Source: Phyllobacteriaceae bacterium
GTDB taxonomy: Bacteria; Pseudomonadota; Alphaproteobacteria; Rhizobiales; Rhizobiaceae
NCBI GenBank assembly: GCA_024645155.1
Contig: JAHEGF010000012.1
Location: 1 to 25,254 of the forward strand
Length of the DNA stretch: 25,254 nt
Reading direction: 5' to 3'
Shown here: positions 25,118 to 25,254 of the stretch, piece by piece
How positions within the stretch are numbered: position 1 is the first letter of the stretch
Layout: every line of letters starts with the position of its first letter
Position numbers and translations under genes: made by a program
Notes under the pieces: generated by a model
Databases searched by the model: none
What the model was told of the DNA's origin: nothing
The model's input: the letters and a program-made list of their open reading frames with translations, nothing else

Positions 25118-25254
25118 ATGTACTCCAAGTTTATAAAAACCGGGACGGCAACTACGCGGTGCTCGTCGCCCTGATGATGGCACCGTTATTCGGTGCCGTG
25201 ACTGTGGCCATCGATTACACCAACCTGACGAGGCACAAGGCAGCGACCATGCAC
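25118..25254 (+). pseudogene. Third TadG-like gene, 5' part only, with an apparent frameshift after codon 7
   Basis: ATG 25118 has GGAG seven bases upstream and begins MYSKFIK, but then hits TGA at 25172. From 25138 the -1 frame reads NRDGNYAVLVALMMAPLFGA and on to IDYTNLTRHKAATMH without a stop, clearly a Tad-type N-terminus like copies 1 and 2. Adding one A to the five-A run (25135-25139) would join MYSKFIK to NRDGNYAV, matching MLKNFLRNKDGN of copy 1. So the sequence may carry a one-base deletion or error, or translation may slip on the A run. A TTG at 25099 is in the body frame but has no ribosome binding site. The gene continues past the right edge and is divergent from copy 2. Confidence 0.6.

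Overview
The window looks like chromosomal DNA from an alphaproteobacterium, most likely of the order Hyphomicrobiales (Rhizobiales). This is inferred from protein style and gene order: PmbA, a Kef-type antiporter, a MATE pump, a patatin, paired M16 peptidases, rsmD, an RluB-type synthase, tadA, ileS, ribF and a HAD-IIA protein. Housekeeping genes are GC-rich; two hand-counted 60-base lines gave 40/60 (12721) and 36/60 (20041) G+C. I see no tRNA, rRNA, transposase, integrase or CRISPR array.

Layout. 1-970 (-): 5' part of pmbA, running off the left edge. 1109-4347 (+): CPA2/Kef-type antiporter and MATE transporter, coupled by overlapping start and stop. 4344-8653 (-): rsmD, active M16 peptidase, inactive M16 partner and patatin-like hydrolase. 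8634-9887 (-): RluB-type pseudouridine synthase overlapping the rsmD start. 9946-10410 (+): tadA. 10426-14304 (-): ileS followed by an unrecognised lipoprotein. 14560-18070 (-): a tight three-gene cassette, DUF4956 membrane protein, secreted CotH-kinase-like protein with a C-terminal beta-helix, and a VTC polyphosphate-polymerase domain protein. 18244-21569 (-): HAD-IIA, ribF and two SDR genes with almost no spacing. 21723-25254: a cluster of TadG-like envelope proteins, two full paralogues on the minus strand and the start of a third on the plus strand, separated by a very AT-rich spacer.

How they work together. Most of the window is translation and RNA modification (ileS, tadA, rsmD, RluB), cofactor supply (ribF), proteolysis and transport. 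Two blocks are accessory. The DUF4956/CotH/VTC cassette is clearly lower in GC (three counted lines at 26/60 each) and sits between ribF and ileS. Its three products would fall in membrane, periplasm and cytoplasm, and their joint function is unknown to me. The TadG-like paralogues share eight cysteines in matching order and have no pilus machinery in view. The third copy appears to be frameshifted just after its start.

Starts were chosen by ribosome binding site, signal peptide position and paralogue alignment, and several are shorter than the longest open frame. All family assignments are by eye; no database search was run.
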